Shown here piece by piece: positions 27,123 through 36,530 of a stretch of DNA of 47,501 nt (positions are counted from its first letter, which is position 1; every line of letters begins with the position of its first letter). Origin of the DNA: Candidatus Omnitrophota bacterium (lineage in GTDB: Bacteria; Omnitrophota; Gorgyraeia; Zapsychrales; Fredricksoniimonadaceae); assembly GCA_013287965.1 (NCBI GenBank), contig JABDCU010000005.1, forward strand, positions 33,848 to 81,348, written 5' to 3'. Below the pieces are notes generated by a model. It saw nothing but the letters and a program-made list of their open reading frames with translations. It was not told the DNA's origin and did not search any database. The position numbers were made by a program, and so were the translations under genes.

Positions 27123-28176
27123 AAGGGAATTTCTTATAAGAACTTCTTACCTGCGACAGAAGGTCTTGCGCTTTCTTTAACTGCCGTTGTTGTATCGTTG
27201 CTGTGTCCTTGACACCGACCATCGCGAATTGACGCCGCTTGAGGTCATTTTTAATGAACTCATTTAAAAAAATAAGGCACCACAAAAGCCCCAAAAGCGG
27301 ATAATAACAGGCGATCCTGCTTTTTAATGACGTGTCCTGTTTAAAAACTAAAAGCATTTTTTGATAAAAGCTTTGTTTTAATCCAAAGCTTAGTTCCATG
27401 GCCGGATGAAATGTAAAATCAACGATCATCTTGGCCGAATCATCCCAGCCGAAATATTCAAAATCCAAGAATGTGATCTCACCGTTGTCCTTACGCAAGG
27501 CGTTGTGAAAACCAAAATCTGAAGGGCTCAACGTCCTTAAATTGGCCCCAATGCCCTCATCAAAGCTGATGTCCCCTAAACTGGTCCTGACCCAGGACAA
27601 AATTTCATTTAAAAGCGGCGCAAAATCCTGGTCCAAATAAACCTTTAACCGCCTGAATTCTTCCGTGTCTGTTGGGCATGATTGGAATTTTTGCAGCTTG
27701 GTCTCAATATGGTCGATAATGTCCTTCACACAAAAACACCCGGCAGAAGCAGTATTAAATTGACGCGCGTCAGGATGATGGGACAACTTTTCTAATTGGG
27801 CCAAAAAATTGACGGCAAAATCGATATCATTGACCGTGACCGTATCCGCGGTGATCTTCCGGCCGTTGATCCACTCATAAACACCCATCAATTCCGCGCG
27901 GTCAACAAAAACAGGCTGGGGCACGGCACCAATGCCCTGCTCATCAATAAATTTCAAAGAGCCATATTCCGTGCCTAAACGGTCGCGCTGGTCATCCGGC
28001 GAGGAGAAGTAAAACTTTACACAATACCACTTCCCGTCCGCGCATTGGACTTTAAAGACCCTGCTGTTCCCGCCGCCGCCCACACGCTCTGTACGGACAA
28101 CAGGCGACTTTAAAGACACCATTTTCCGGGCTTTTAATGAAAATTCATTTTCTGATGTTTGTAAAGAGACTGTCAT
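27112..28176 (-). CDS. APH-like phosphotransferase family protein
   Basis: GGGNSRVFKVQCADGKWYCVKFY; LSPSDFGFHNALRKDNGEITFLDFEYFGWDDSAKM. Confidence 0.8.
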   Translation of the reverse strand: MTVSLQTSENEFSLKARKMVSLKSPVVRTERVGGGGNSRVFKVQCADGKWYCVKFYFSSPDDQRDRLGTEYGSLKFIDEQGIGAVPQPVFVDRAELMGVYEWINGRKITADTVTVNDIDFAVNFLAQLEKLSHHPDARQFNTASAGCFCVKDIIDHIETKLQKFQSCPTDTEEFRRLKVYLDQDFAPLLNEILSWVRTSLGDISFDEGIGANLRTLSPSDFGFHNALRKDNGEITFLDFEYFGWDDSAKMIVDFTFHPAMELSFGLKQSFYQKMLLVFKQDTSLKSRIACYYPLLGLLWCLIFLNEFIKNDLKRRQFAMVGVKDTATIQQRQLKKAQDLLSQVRSSYKKFPYEY

Positions 28177-28179
28177 ATA

Positions 28180-29280
28180 TTATTCATAAAATTTGTAAAC
28201 ACAGTCGATCATATAATCCATCTGGTCCTGCGTTAAGTGCTGGTGCACGGGCAATGTAATGATGTTACGGCAATGTGCCTCGCAAACAGGAAAGTCCCCT
28301 TTTTTATACCCTAAATACCGGGCCGCTTTCTGAAGATGGACCGGAATGGGATAATGAATTTTGGCACTGATCCCTTTGCCTATTAAATATTTCAACAAGG
28401 CATCGCGGCGCTTAGCATGGATAACATAGGTATGATAAACCCGTTTCATATTCTTACGGCGAGGCGGAATGGTAATTGATCCGGACAATCTTTTAAAAGC
28501 ACGATCAAATTGGTCAGCATAGCCAATGCGTTTGTCCGTGATGAAATGGGCCTCTTTAATAAGGCGGTTGGCAATGACCGCGTGCAAGGAGTCTAAGCGG
28601 CAATTGTGCCCGAAAAATTCAACCTCATCACGGTTGACTAAACCGTGATTACGAAATAGTTTTAATTTTTTGTAAAGGTCCTTAGAACGCGTGACAATGA
28701 TCCCCCCGTCGCCCCAGACATTCAAGTTCTTTAAAGGATGAAGGCTGAATCCCGCGGCATCTCCCCATGATCCCACGTGCTTGCCGTCAATAGAAGCTAA
28801 AATGGCCTGGGCCGCGTCTTCGACAACGCGCAAGTTATGGCGTTTGGCGATCTTCATCACCGCAGGCATGTCAGCGGGAGTACCGCTTAAATGGACAGGC
28901 ATGATCGCCTTTGTTTTTTTCGTGATGGCCGCCTCGATCTTGGCCACATCAATGGTATGTTCCGCGTTATTATCAACGAAGACCGGCCTCGCCCCTGTCA
29001 TGGCAATGGCCCCGACGGTGGCGATAAAGGTATTGGGTGTTGTGATGACCTCATCGCCAGGGCCGACCCCCAGCATTTTTAAAGATAAGATAAGCGCGTC
29101 TGTCCCTGAACTCACGCCGAGCACATAAGGAATGCCAGTAAGTTTCGAAAAACGCTCCTCAAACTCCTGGACCGGTTTTCCTAAAGTCAGGTCTTCACTG
29201 AGAATGAGTTTCTTAACATCGTTTAAATACGGACCAATGCCGGCAAATTGCTGCCTTAAATAAGAATATTCAACTTTCAT
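28180..29280 (-). CDS. DegT/DnrJ/EryC1/StrS sugar aminotransferase
   Basis: GVSSGTDALILSLKMLGVGPGDEVITTPNTF; VEDAAQA; FSLHPLKNLNVWGDGG (PLP Lys). Confidence 0.95.
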   Translation of the reverse strand: MKVEYSYLRQQFAGIGPYLNDVKKLILSEDLTLGKPVQEFEERFSKLTGIPYVLGVSSGTDALILSLKMLGVGPGDEVITTPNTFIATVGAIAMTGARPVFVDNNAEHTIDVAKIEAAITKKTKAIMPVHLSGTPADMPAVMKIAKRHNLRVVEDAAQAILASIDGKHVGSWGDAAGFSLHPLKNLNVWGDGGIIVTRSKDLYKKLKLFRNHGLVNRDEVEFFGHNCRLDSLHAVIANRLIKEAHFITDKRIGYADQFDRAFKRLSGSITIPPRRKNMKRVYHTYVIHAKRRDALLKYLIGKGISAKIHYPIPVHLQKAARYLGYKKGDFPVCEAHCRNIITLPVHQHLTQDQMDYMIDCVYKFYE

Positions 29281-30385
29281 AAAATTCCTTTATCATCTGG
29301 ACGATATATGCCAAATTTTCCTGGCTTAGCTCCGGATAGACCGGGAGACTCAAAATCTCCTGCGACTGCTTTTCTGTGACTGGTAAATCCCCTTTTTTAT
29401 ACCCCAACTCCTGTGCAACCGGCTGTAAATGGACAGGGATAGGATAATGGATCTTTGTCCCTATCCCTTTTTGGGCGAGATAGTCTATTAACGCCTCCCG
29501 CTTATCAGCTTGGATAACAAAGGTATGATAAACAGCCTTTTCATAAGGTTGATCAACGGGAAAACGGATGGAATCCAATTTTGATAATTCTTTTTGATAA
29601 AATTTCGCGTTCTCGATCCTTTTTTCCGTCCACTGCTTTAAGCAATCTAATTTCACTAATAAAATGGCCGCCTGAATGGTATCCAGCCTGGAATTACCAC
29701 TCCAGGCCACACATTCACTGCGGTTTTTCATCCCATTGTCACGTAAGATCTTGACCTTCTGATAAAACTGCTCATCGTTGGTCACAATGGCCCCGCCGTC
29801 TCCGCAGGCATTAAGTGTTTTTAAAGGGTGAAAACTAAAACACCCTATATCGCCCAAAGACCCCACCTTTTGTCCTTTGTATTCAGCGCCAACAGCCTGG
29901 GCGCAATCTTCAACTACTTTTAGATGGTGCTTTCTTGCCACGCTCACGATGGGATCCATGTCCGCCGGCCTGCCTGTCAAATGCACGGGCAATAAAGCCT
30001 TGGTCCGTGGGGTGATGGCCTTTTCAATGAGACGGGGATCGATATTATAATCATCCCGGACATCCACCAAGACAGGTTTGGCACCGACAGCAATGATACT
30101 GCTCACCGTTGAAACAAAGGTATTGGCAACAGTGATCACCTCGTCCCCCGGCCCGACACCGACGGCTTTAAGCGCCAAAATAATGGCATCCGTGCCATTG
30201 CCGACACCAAGGGCATGTTTTGTTTGGCAAAGTTGCGCAAAGCGTGACTCAAACTCTTCGACTTGCGGGCCTAAAACAAATTTTCCATGGTCGATCACCC
30301 GCTCAACAGCCGCCAGGAGCTTCTCCTTGATCGCGGCATGTTGTTGGGAAATGTCGGTATAAGGGATTTTAGTGAGGCACGTCAT
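29270..30385 (-). CDS. DegT/DnrJ/EryC1/StrS sugar aminotransferase (paralogue)
   Basis: GVGNGTDAIILALKAVGVGPGDEVITVANTF; VEDCAQA; FSFHPLKTLNACGDGG. Confidence 0.95.
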   Translation of the reverse strand: MTCLTKIPYTDISQQHAAIKEKLLAAVERVIDHGKFVLGPQVEEFESRFAQLCQTKHALGVGNGTDAIILALKAVGVGPGDEVITVANTFVSTVSSIIAVGAKPVLVDVRDDYNIDPRLIEKAITPRTKALLPVHLTGRPADMDPIVSVARKHHLKVVEDCAQAVGAEYKGQKVGSLGDIGCFSFHPLKTLNACGDGGAIVTNDEQFYQKVKILRDNGMKNRSECVAWSGNSRLDTIQAAILLVKLDCLKQWTEKRIENAKFYQKELSKLDSIRFPVDQPYEKAVYHTFVIQADKREALIDYLAQKGIGTKIHYPIPVHLQPVAQELGYKKGDLPVTEKQSQEILSLPVYPELSQENLAYIVQMIKEFYES

Positions 30386-31344
30386 TTGAGCACCAATTTG
30401 TCCTTGATAAAGATCTTGTCGATCTCCGACATAACATCCGCTACCTTGATCTGCGCGATACAGCCGTCCTTGTCCTTATACTTCTGGCAAGTGTCCAGCC
30501 GGCAGGGGAAAAATTCACAATCCAGGTCCTTGAGGTGCAAGGCCTTTCCTGAATCATAAAAATAAATTTCCCTGTGACGGGTCGGCCCAAAAATAACAAT
30601 GACCTTCTTTTTAAGCGCCAGGGCGATATGCAGGCCAAAAGAATCATTGCTGATCAACAAACGGCAGGAATTGATCCACTCAAAATAATCTTCCATGTTA
30701 TGCAGCCCTTGCTGCCAGGAGATCGAATATTTTTTACCTGCCGATGCCTCCAGCTGTTTCCAGGACGCCATAGGCCAGCCTTTCAGGGGCCATTTATCAC
30801 CGACCTGGCAATTAAAACCAATATCATGCTGTTCTTTTGTTTTCGGCTTATACCCAAGGACATATTCTTCACCTTTCCACTGCGCGCCCACCATTTCAAA
30901 AAGGCTCTCCTGCCAATAGGCTTCGCGCTTACGTTTCTTGTCGATATCGCGGCAGCCTTCCAGCGCGTCATGGGAGTGGTCGTACGCCTCCGCCTCTCCG
31001 GAATTGACATCCAGGCGAAACCCGTAGCGGCGCCAGGCATTCACAGAGTCTGCCAAAGCGCACAGGCCAGGGACTTTTTCAAGATTAATGACCGTGTCGA
31101 AATGTTCCGCCTGCAGCTGTAAAACAGAAGTCAGGTTATAGATCAGGATGCGGTCAATATAAGGATTGCCTTTAAGGACCGGAAGTGCCCTTTCATCAAC
31201 AAGCCAGGTCACGTGGTCTTCTTTATAAAGGTTTAACAGCACGGTGGAACGTAAAACATCCCCGAAACTGGTGATGGTGCTGATCTCCGCATCGAGTGTT
31301 TCAGAATATCCGACCTTAATGATCAGGATCTTGTGTTTTTTCAT
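30382..31344 (-). CDS. Glycosyltransferase family 9 (heptosyltransferase-like)
   Basis: KILIIKVGYSETLD...GDVLRSTVLLNLYKEDHVTWLVDERALPVLKGNPYIDRIL; SNDSFGLHIALALKKKVIVIFGPT. Confidence 0.9.
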   Translation of the reverse strand: MKKHKILIIKVGYSETLDAEISTITSFGDVLRSTVLLNLYKEDHVTWLVDERALPVLKGNPYIDRILIYNLTSVLQLQAEHFDTVINLEKVPGLCALADSVNAWRRYGFRLDVNSGEAEAYDHSHDALEGCRDIDKKRKREAYWQESLFEMVGAQWKGEEYVLGYKPKTKEQHDIGFNCQVGDKWPLKGWPMASWKQLEASAGKKYSISWQQGLHNMEDYFEWINSCRLLISNDSFGLHIALALKKKVIVIFGPTRHREIYFYDSGKALHLKDLDCEFFPCRLDTCQKYKDKDGCIAQIKVADVMSEIDKIFIKDKLVLK

Positions 31345-31351
31345 AGATCAC

Positions 31352-32887
31352 CTAACATTTTAATAATCTCGTCATGAATTTTATTAAATCCACCATCATG
31401 ACCGGTTCGCGGTTACAAACGATCTGGACAGCCAGGGAGCCGACCGCGTTGCCTATGAATGATGCCAGCTCCTGGGGCATGCCGCCGGCAAAACATGGTG
31501 CCACAAAGGCAAAGAACGCGTCCCCGGCGCCTATGGGGTCTACCACCCGGTAAGCAAAAGCCGGTGTCTCATGGTAGCCGTCTTTACGTGAATAGCAAAA
31601 AGAGCCATGCGGCCCTCTGGTGGCAATGATATGGTCGCATCCGATCTGGTTATAAATACTTTTAGCCAAAGGCCGCAGGTCGCTGAATTTATCGTGCGCC
31701 GCGAAGCGCAGCTCAAGCTCGTCGATGCAAACGCAGTTGGCGCGCGGGTACTTGGTCACCATGTTAAAGCCGATATTGGCACTGTTTGTCTGGGCGTTGA
31801 CTGCCAGGTACTTGGCCTTGGCACAGATCAGGTCGATGATCTTCTTGGTCAATAAGCCGTGGCCAAAATCGGAAACCACCACCAGGTCATAATTGCCGAT
31901 CACCTTTTCCAAGTGGCGGACGATCTGAGACTCCTCACGTTCGGCAATATCGTTGTCTTTCATGAAACAAATCTCAAAAAGCTTGCGGTTACTGCCTTCA
32001 CCGACAAAACGGCGTTTGATGATCGTATTGGTATCAGGACGAAAGAAGAAACGCGGCCTGATGTTAGGGGCCAGACGGCTTCGGATAAAATCTTCCTTGG
32101 AATTTTCCCTGCCCAAAACAGTCACCAGGTCCACCTGGCCGCAGACGCTGGCCACATTATTGGCCGTGGCCAGGCTTCCCCCGGCAAACATCTCTTCAGA
32201 AGTATAGCGGTTGACCACCAAATGTTCTTTGGAAGATTTCCCCATGGGCAGGCAATAATGGTACTCGTCGATAATGGCATCCCCGATCACCAGCACCTTA
32301 AGTTTCTTCAGTTTCTCAATGGACCCAATGATAAACTCGATAGGATAGCGCTTCTCGATGGCCTGCAGGTAGCGTGCTGTACGCTGGGGAAAAACATCCA
32401 GGTAGCTGTTAATGATCTGTGATGAACTAAAGGTAATATCGTCCGTATAGACGATCTTGCCGCCGACAGATTTAATGGCATCTTCTTCTTCGGAAATTTT
32501 TCCGGTAACATCTTTTTTATGGTTTTTATACTCTACCCCTTTGGCATAAAAATCCGGTTTCAGGGCCTTAATGCTTTCCGTGGCCGTGTCCGCGCTGACG
32601 ATCCCCACATGATCCACCATTGACAGAGAAGCCAAATACTCGGCCCGTAACTGTTCATTAAAGATCGGCCGCCCCGGGCCGCGCTTGACATACCGGTCAG
32701 CGGTCAGGGTGACGAGCAGGACATCGCCTTCCTTTTTGGCCATATTAAAATGACGGATATGCCCCAAATGCACAATGTCAAAGACCCCATGGCATTGCAC
32801 CACCTTCTTGCCTTTGTTTTTAATGTCCTGGACCCGTTGGGCCAGTTCTTTGAGCGGCAATATCTTTTTACTTGTCTTATCGTCCAT
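31352..32887 (-). CDS. Bifunctional cytidylyltransferase (N-term) / PfkB carbohydrate kinase (C-term), HldE-like with reversed domain order
   Basis: CHGVFDIVHLGHIRHFNMAK nucleotidyltransferase motif near N-terminus; PfkB half VLVIGDAIIDEYHY ... DPIGAGDAFFAF at C-terminus. Confidence 0.88.
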   Translation of the reverse strand: MDDKTSKKILPLKELAQRVQDIKNKGKKVVQCHGVFDIVHLGHIRHFNMAKKEGDVLLVTLTADRYVKRGPGRPIFNEQLRAEYLASLSMVDHVGIVSADTATESIKALKPDFYAKGVEYKNHKKDVTGKISEEEDAIKSVGGKIVYTDDITFSSSQIINSYLDVFPQRTARYLQAIEKRYPIEFIIGSIEKLKKLKVLVIGDAIIDEYHYCLPMGKSSKEHLVVNRYTSEEMFAGGSLATANNVASVCGQVDLVTVLGRENSKEDFIRSRLAPNIRPRFFFRPDTNTIIKRRFVGEGSNRKLFEICFMKDNDIAEREESQIVRHLEKVIGNYDLVVVSDFGHGLLTKKIIDLICAKAKYLAVNAQTNSANIGFNMVTKYPRANCVCIDELELRFAAHDKFSDLRPLAKSIYNQIGCDHIIATRGPHGSFCYSRKDGYHETPAFAYRVVDPIGAGDAFFAFVAPCFAGGMPQELASFIGNAVGSLAVQIVCNREPVMMVDLIKFMTRLLKC

Positions 32888-32889
32888 AT

Positions 32890-33768
32890 TTAATTCCTGT
32901 TCCCATAAGCCATTTTAGGGCTTCCCGTTATAAAAAGTGATCCGTCTTTATAGCTATGGGGCATTGCCTCCAGGGAGGCGGCCCTTTGCCAATTTGTTTT
33001 TTGAGAAAAAAGATTTATCTTCATCTTTTTAAAATGTTTTAAAATAGCACGGGCATTGTCCTTGTTTTGGACTTCAACCATGGCATCTGTACCTTCCCAG
33101 TCCGACCGTTGAGTGGCCAACAGGATATCTTTTTCATGGCCTTCGGCATCAATCTTGACCAGGTGGGCCCAACGCATGATCTCCCGGATCGCCTCGGTCC
33201 TCACCGCAAAGCGCTCAAGCTTTCCATAAAGATTGCTCCGTGATCCCGCGATGTGACTGCCCGTCGTATTGCCCAAGACCCTGACAAATTCCTTGGTCGC
33301 CGCGTCATTCGACACGGCTGTATTATTCGCCGTCACATGGGCACATTTATTAATGGTCAGGTTCCTTTTCAGAATTTTATAGTGCCCGGGATCCGGCTCG
33401 TAAGAGCGCACTTTAAAACCGCAGCGGCTCAACAAGACCGAATGAAGGCCAAGATTGGCCCCGATATCCGCCACATTTTTATACCGTTTACGGTTTTCCC
33501 AATAAAAACTGAAAATGATCAACTCATCAAGATCAAAAAGATTCAGCGAAGAAACCGTTCCCATTTGGTGATACGGGAAAACTATTTTTCCAAAAGGGCC
33601 AAGATCAACCGGCCGCGACCCGGATGAAGACCCAAAAGCTTGTTCCACTTCAGCCCTGGCTGTTTTTTTTAACAACTGATGTAACGCATCACTTGGCGCG
33701 TGATGTTGTGATAAAGACGGTGCTATCCGGATCAAATCAGTTAATATTGTCATTCCAATCATTCCCAT
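32890..33768 (-). CDS. FkbM family methyltransferase
   Basis: VADIGANLGLHSVLLSRCGFKVRSYEPDPGHYKILKRNLTIN; VKIDAEGHEKDIL. Confidence 0.88.
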   Translation of the reverse strand: MGMIGMTILTDLIRIAPSLSQHHAPSDALHQLLKKTARAEVEQAFGSSSGSRPVDLGPFGKIVFPYHQMGTVSSLNLFDLDELIIFSFYWENRKRYKNVADIGANLGLHSVLLSRCGFKVRSYEPDPGHYKILKRNLTINKCAHVTANNTAVSNDAATKEFVRVLGNTTGSHIAGSRSNLYGKLERFAVRTEAIREIMRWAHLVKIDAEGHEKDILLATQRSDWEGTDAMVEVQNKDNARAILKHFKKMKINLFSQKTNWQRAASLEAMPHSYKDGSLFITGSPKMAYGNRN

Positions 33769-34567
33769 GCCTGCGTAACTTATACATATGAGGGTCTTCT
33801 GCCAGCTTTTTTACCAATGGGCCTGCTGACTGCCACTTGTCAGAAACCACGCTGAAATTGCGCCCGCTCACGCTACGGCGGTCAGCTTTAACGATCCAGT
33901 CACAGCAATCCAAGACTGTTTCCATCGGCGTGCACTCATCCCCGGCCAGCTTGGAAATGGTCTTCTGATGGTTCGCCCCTGCTTTTTTCTCTCCTGCATC
34001 CAGGGTCTCTTGATGGATCTTGGTCTTGACCCATCCCGGACCTAAAATGACAAAATTCGTGTCCGGGACCTCCGCATCCAGCAATTCGCACATTTTGATC
34101 AAGGCGATCTTGGATACCGTATACGCCGAATAATTCACCGTCGCGTTATTCGTCCCGCCGCCCGCGAAAAATAATACGACCGGAGGGTGCTCTCCTGCCT
34201 TGTTACGCAATGGCAGCAATTCATGGACGAACCGCAGCTGTCCTGTAAAATTCACTTCCACTGACTTGGCCCATTCTGCAAAATCCCCCTCCTCAAAAGT
34301 CCCGACCGGTTCCAGTGTCCCGGGGCATAGGACCAGGTGGTCCCATTGGGAAGCGGCCAAACGCAGCTGGGCGCAGGCATTACGGACAGACAGATCATTT
34401 CCCACGTCACAATGAACGATCTTGATGCCGGAACTGTTCAAATCATCCACTAAGGAAGAAGGGCCCTTATAATACGTGCCGCAAACTTCCATGCCGCGCT
34501 GCCGCCACCTTTTGGCCAAGGCATACCCAATGTCGCTGGAGATCGAAACAATCACCGCTTTCATCAA
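33737..34567 (-). CDS. Short-chain dehydrogenase/reductase
   Basis: AVIVSISSDIGYALAKRWRQRG; YSAYTVSK; GPGWVKT. Confidence 0.88.
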   Translation of the reverse strand: MMKAVIVSISSDIGYALAKRWRQRGMEVCGTYYKGPSSLVDDLNSSGIKIVHCDVGNDLSVRNACAQLRLAASQWDHLVLCPGTLEPVGTFEEGDFAEWAKSVEVNFTGQLRFVHELLPLRNKAGEHPPVVLFFAGGGTNNATVNYSAYTVSKIALIKMCELLDAEVPDTNFVILGPGWVKTKIHQETLDAGEKKAGANHQKTISKLAGDECTPMETVLDCCDWIVKADRRSVSGRNFSVVSDKWQSAGPLVKKLAEDPHMYKLRRHGNDWNDNIN

Positions 34568-34572
34568 TTAAC

Positions 34573-35595
34573 CTAAAATGGCCCGTTAAACTTGACCTTC
34601 TCTGTTTTTTCTTCAACCATTGAAACAGACCTGCCTAAAACTTTTAAACAAGCCTCCCCTATGTCCTTAACAGAAGGATAAAAAACTTCTTCCAGGGCCA
34701 CACTCGTCGGTGCCGGCATATCAGGCCACATCACGCGTATGGGTGCCGCCTCAAATATCTTCGGGTCTCTTTCTGTCAATGAAGCGATGATCTCGCCGGA
34801 AACACTGCAGGGTTTCCAATCACCCTCGACAAGGACCAAATGACCTGTTTTTTTAACGGAAGAATACACGGTCTGGATATCCAACGGCCTTAAACTGCGC
34901 AGGTCGATCAATTCCACCGAGATCCCGTGGGCCATCAGCGACCGGGCAGCTTTCTTGGCTTCGGACACCATATGGGATGAAGCGACCAGGGTAACGTCCT
35001 TGCCCTCAATGGCCACGTGGGCCTGGCCGAAAGCGACACGATAAATACCCTCGGGGACATCCTGGGTCTCCTCATAAAGCTGGCGGTGTTCGATCATCAC
35101 CACCGGGCCGCCTTCCTGCAAGGCGGAAATGATCATGCCTTTGGCATCATAAGGTGTCGCCGGAGCTGCCACCTTAAGGCCGGGGATATGCGCGAAGAGG
35201 GCATGCATGCTTTGTGAATGCTGCGGCCCTTGTCCCCATCCCCGTCCCACAATAAGCCGGACCAAAACTGACATTTCCTGCTTGCCCGCGAACATATACT
35301 TCCATTTAGAAGCTTGATTGATCAGTTGATCAAGAGCGAGCAAAAAGAAATCAACCCGTTGATTGACCATGATGGGGCGCATCCCTTGTTGGGAGGCGCC
35401 GAGCAAAAGCCCCAAGGTCCCGTTTTCGCTGGCAGGAGTATCAAAAACACGTTGATCGCCGAATTCTTCTTTCAGCCCGGCGGTCGATCCGAACACCCGC
35501 CCGGGAGCAGGGACACCTAACCCGCAAAGAAAAACCCGTTTGTCCTCACGCATCATCACTGCTTGTGCGTCCCGTATGGCTTCTGAGTATTTCAT
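34573..35595 (-). CDS. Alpha-ketoacid dehydrogenase E1 beta-like subunit
   Basis: DKRVFLCGLGVPAPG...FDTPASENGTLGLLLGASQQGMRPIMVNQRVDFFLLALDQLINQASKW; ELIDLRSLRPLD. Confidence 0.9.
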   Translation of the reverse strand: MKYSEAIRDAQAVMMREDKRVFLCGLGVPAPGRVFGSTAGLKEEFGDQRVFDTPASENGTLGLLLGASQQGMRPIMVNQRVDFFLLALDQLINQASKWKYMFAGKQEMSVLVRLIVGRGWGQGPQHSQSMHALFAHIPGLKVAAPATPYDAKGMIISALQEGGPVVMIEHRQLYEETQDVPEGIYRVAFGQAHVAIEGKDVTLVASSHMVSEAKKAARSLMAHGISVELIDLRSLRPLDIQTVYSSVKKTGHLVLVEGDWKPCSVSGEIIASLTERDPKIFEAAPIRVMWPDMPAPTSVALEEVFYPSVKDIGEACLKVLGRSVSMVEEKTEKVKFNGPF

Positions 35596-36530
35596 GCCTT
35601 GACCGTTTCCTTCCGGGGAAATGCCGCTTGACGGGCAAACACAAGAGCATCGTCAATTTCTTTTTCAAATTCATCCCTGTAAGACTGTACTTCCTGGGCC
35701 GGGAATTCCGCGGCCAAGGCCTTGATCGGACAATGTTCCATCCACCCTTCTACCTCTTGTTTTGTCCGATAACCGGCATCCCAATCATAATTAGGGCCCA
35801 CATGTTCCCGCCACCGGTAGGTCATGACTTCGATCAAACCGGGACCTTCCCCGCGCCTCGCCCGGTCAACAGCCTCGAGCGCCTTGGTATAAACATCCCC
35901 CACATCATTGCCGTCACAACGCGCACCAGGCATGCCATAGCCTTCAGCACGCTTATAAATATCAACAGAAGTCTGGCGGCTGCCAAGAGGCGTTGTCGTC
36001 GAATAAAGATTATTTTCACAAACAAAAACAACAGGAAGTTTCTTCAGTGACGCCCAGTTTAAGCTCTCATGAAAAACACCTTCTTCAATAGCAGCGTCCC
36101 CGGCAGAAGCAATGGCAACCCTGTCTTCACCTTTCATCCGGAATGCCAACGCCGCGCCTACGGCATGAGGGACCGTTGCCGCAAGGATGGACGACGAGCC
36201 CATCACACCGGCAGCCGCGTCCAAAAGATGCATGGACCCGCCCCAGCCGCCGCTACAGCCAAGTTCTTTGCCCATCAACTCTGCCATCATCGCGTTGAGG
36301 TCTCCGCCCTTGGCAATATACCAGCCATGCGAACGGTGATAGGTGGAAACAGTATCGCCGGGGGCCAAAGCAGCACAAACTCCGACGGCAGCAGCCTCCT
36401 GCCCTGTATAAAGGTGCATCGGCGTCTTGATCTCATCGGCTTGGTGATAAATAGCAGCCAGCCTCTCCTCAATGAGACGTAAACGGAGCATGCCGCGCAG
36501 CAATTTCTTTTTTAAATCTTTAGCGATCAT
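35592..36530 (-). CDS. TPP-dependent dehydrogenase E1 alpha-like subunit
   Basis: GQEAAAVGVCAALAPGDTVSTYHRSHGWYIAKG; ASAGDAAIEEGVFHESLNWASLKKLPVVFVCENN. Confidence 0.93.
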   Translation of the reverse strand: MIAKDLKKKLLRGMLRLRLIEERLAAIYHQADEIKTPMHLYTGQEAAAVGVCAALAPGDTVSTYHRSHGWYIAKGGDLNAMMAELMGKELGCSGGWGGSMHLLDAAAGVMGSSSILAATVPHAVGAALAFRMKGEDRVAIASAGDAAIEEGVFHESLNWASLKKLPVVFVCENNLYSTTTPLGSRQTSVDIYKRAEGYGMPGARCDGNDVGDVYTKALEAVDRARRGEGPGLIEVMTYRWREHVGPNYDWDAGYRTKQEVEGWMEHCPIKALAAEFPAQEVQSYRDEFEKEIDDALVFARQAAFPRKETVKA

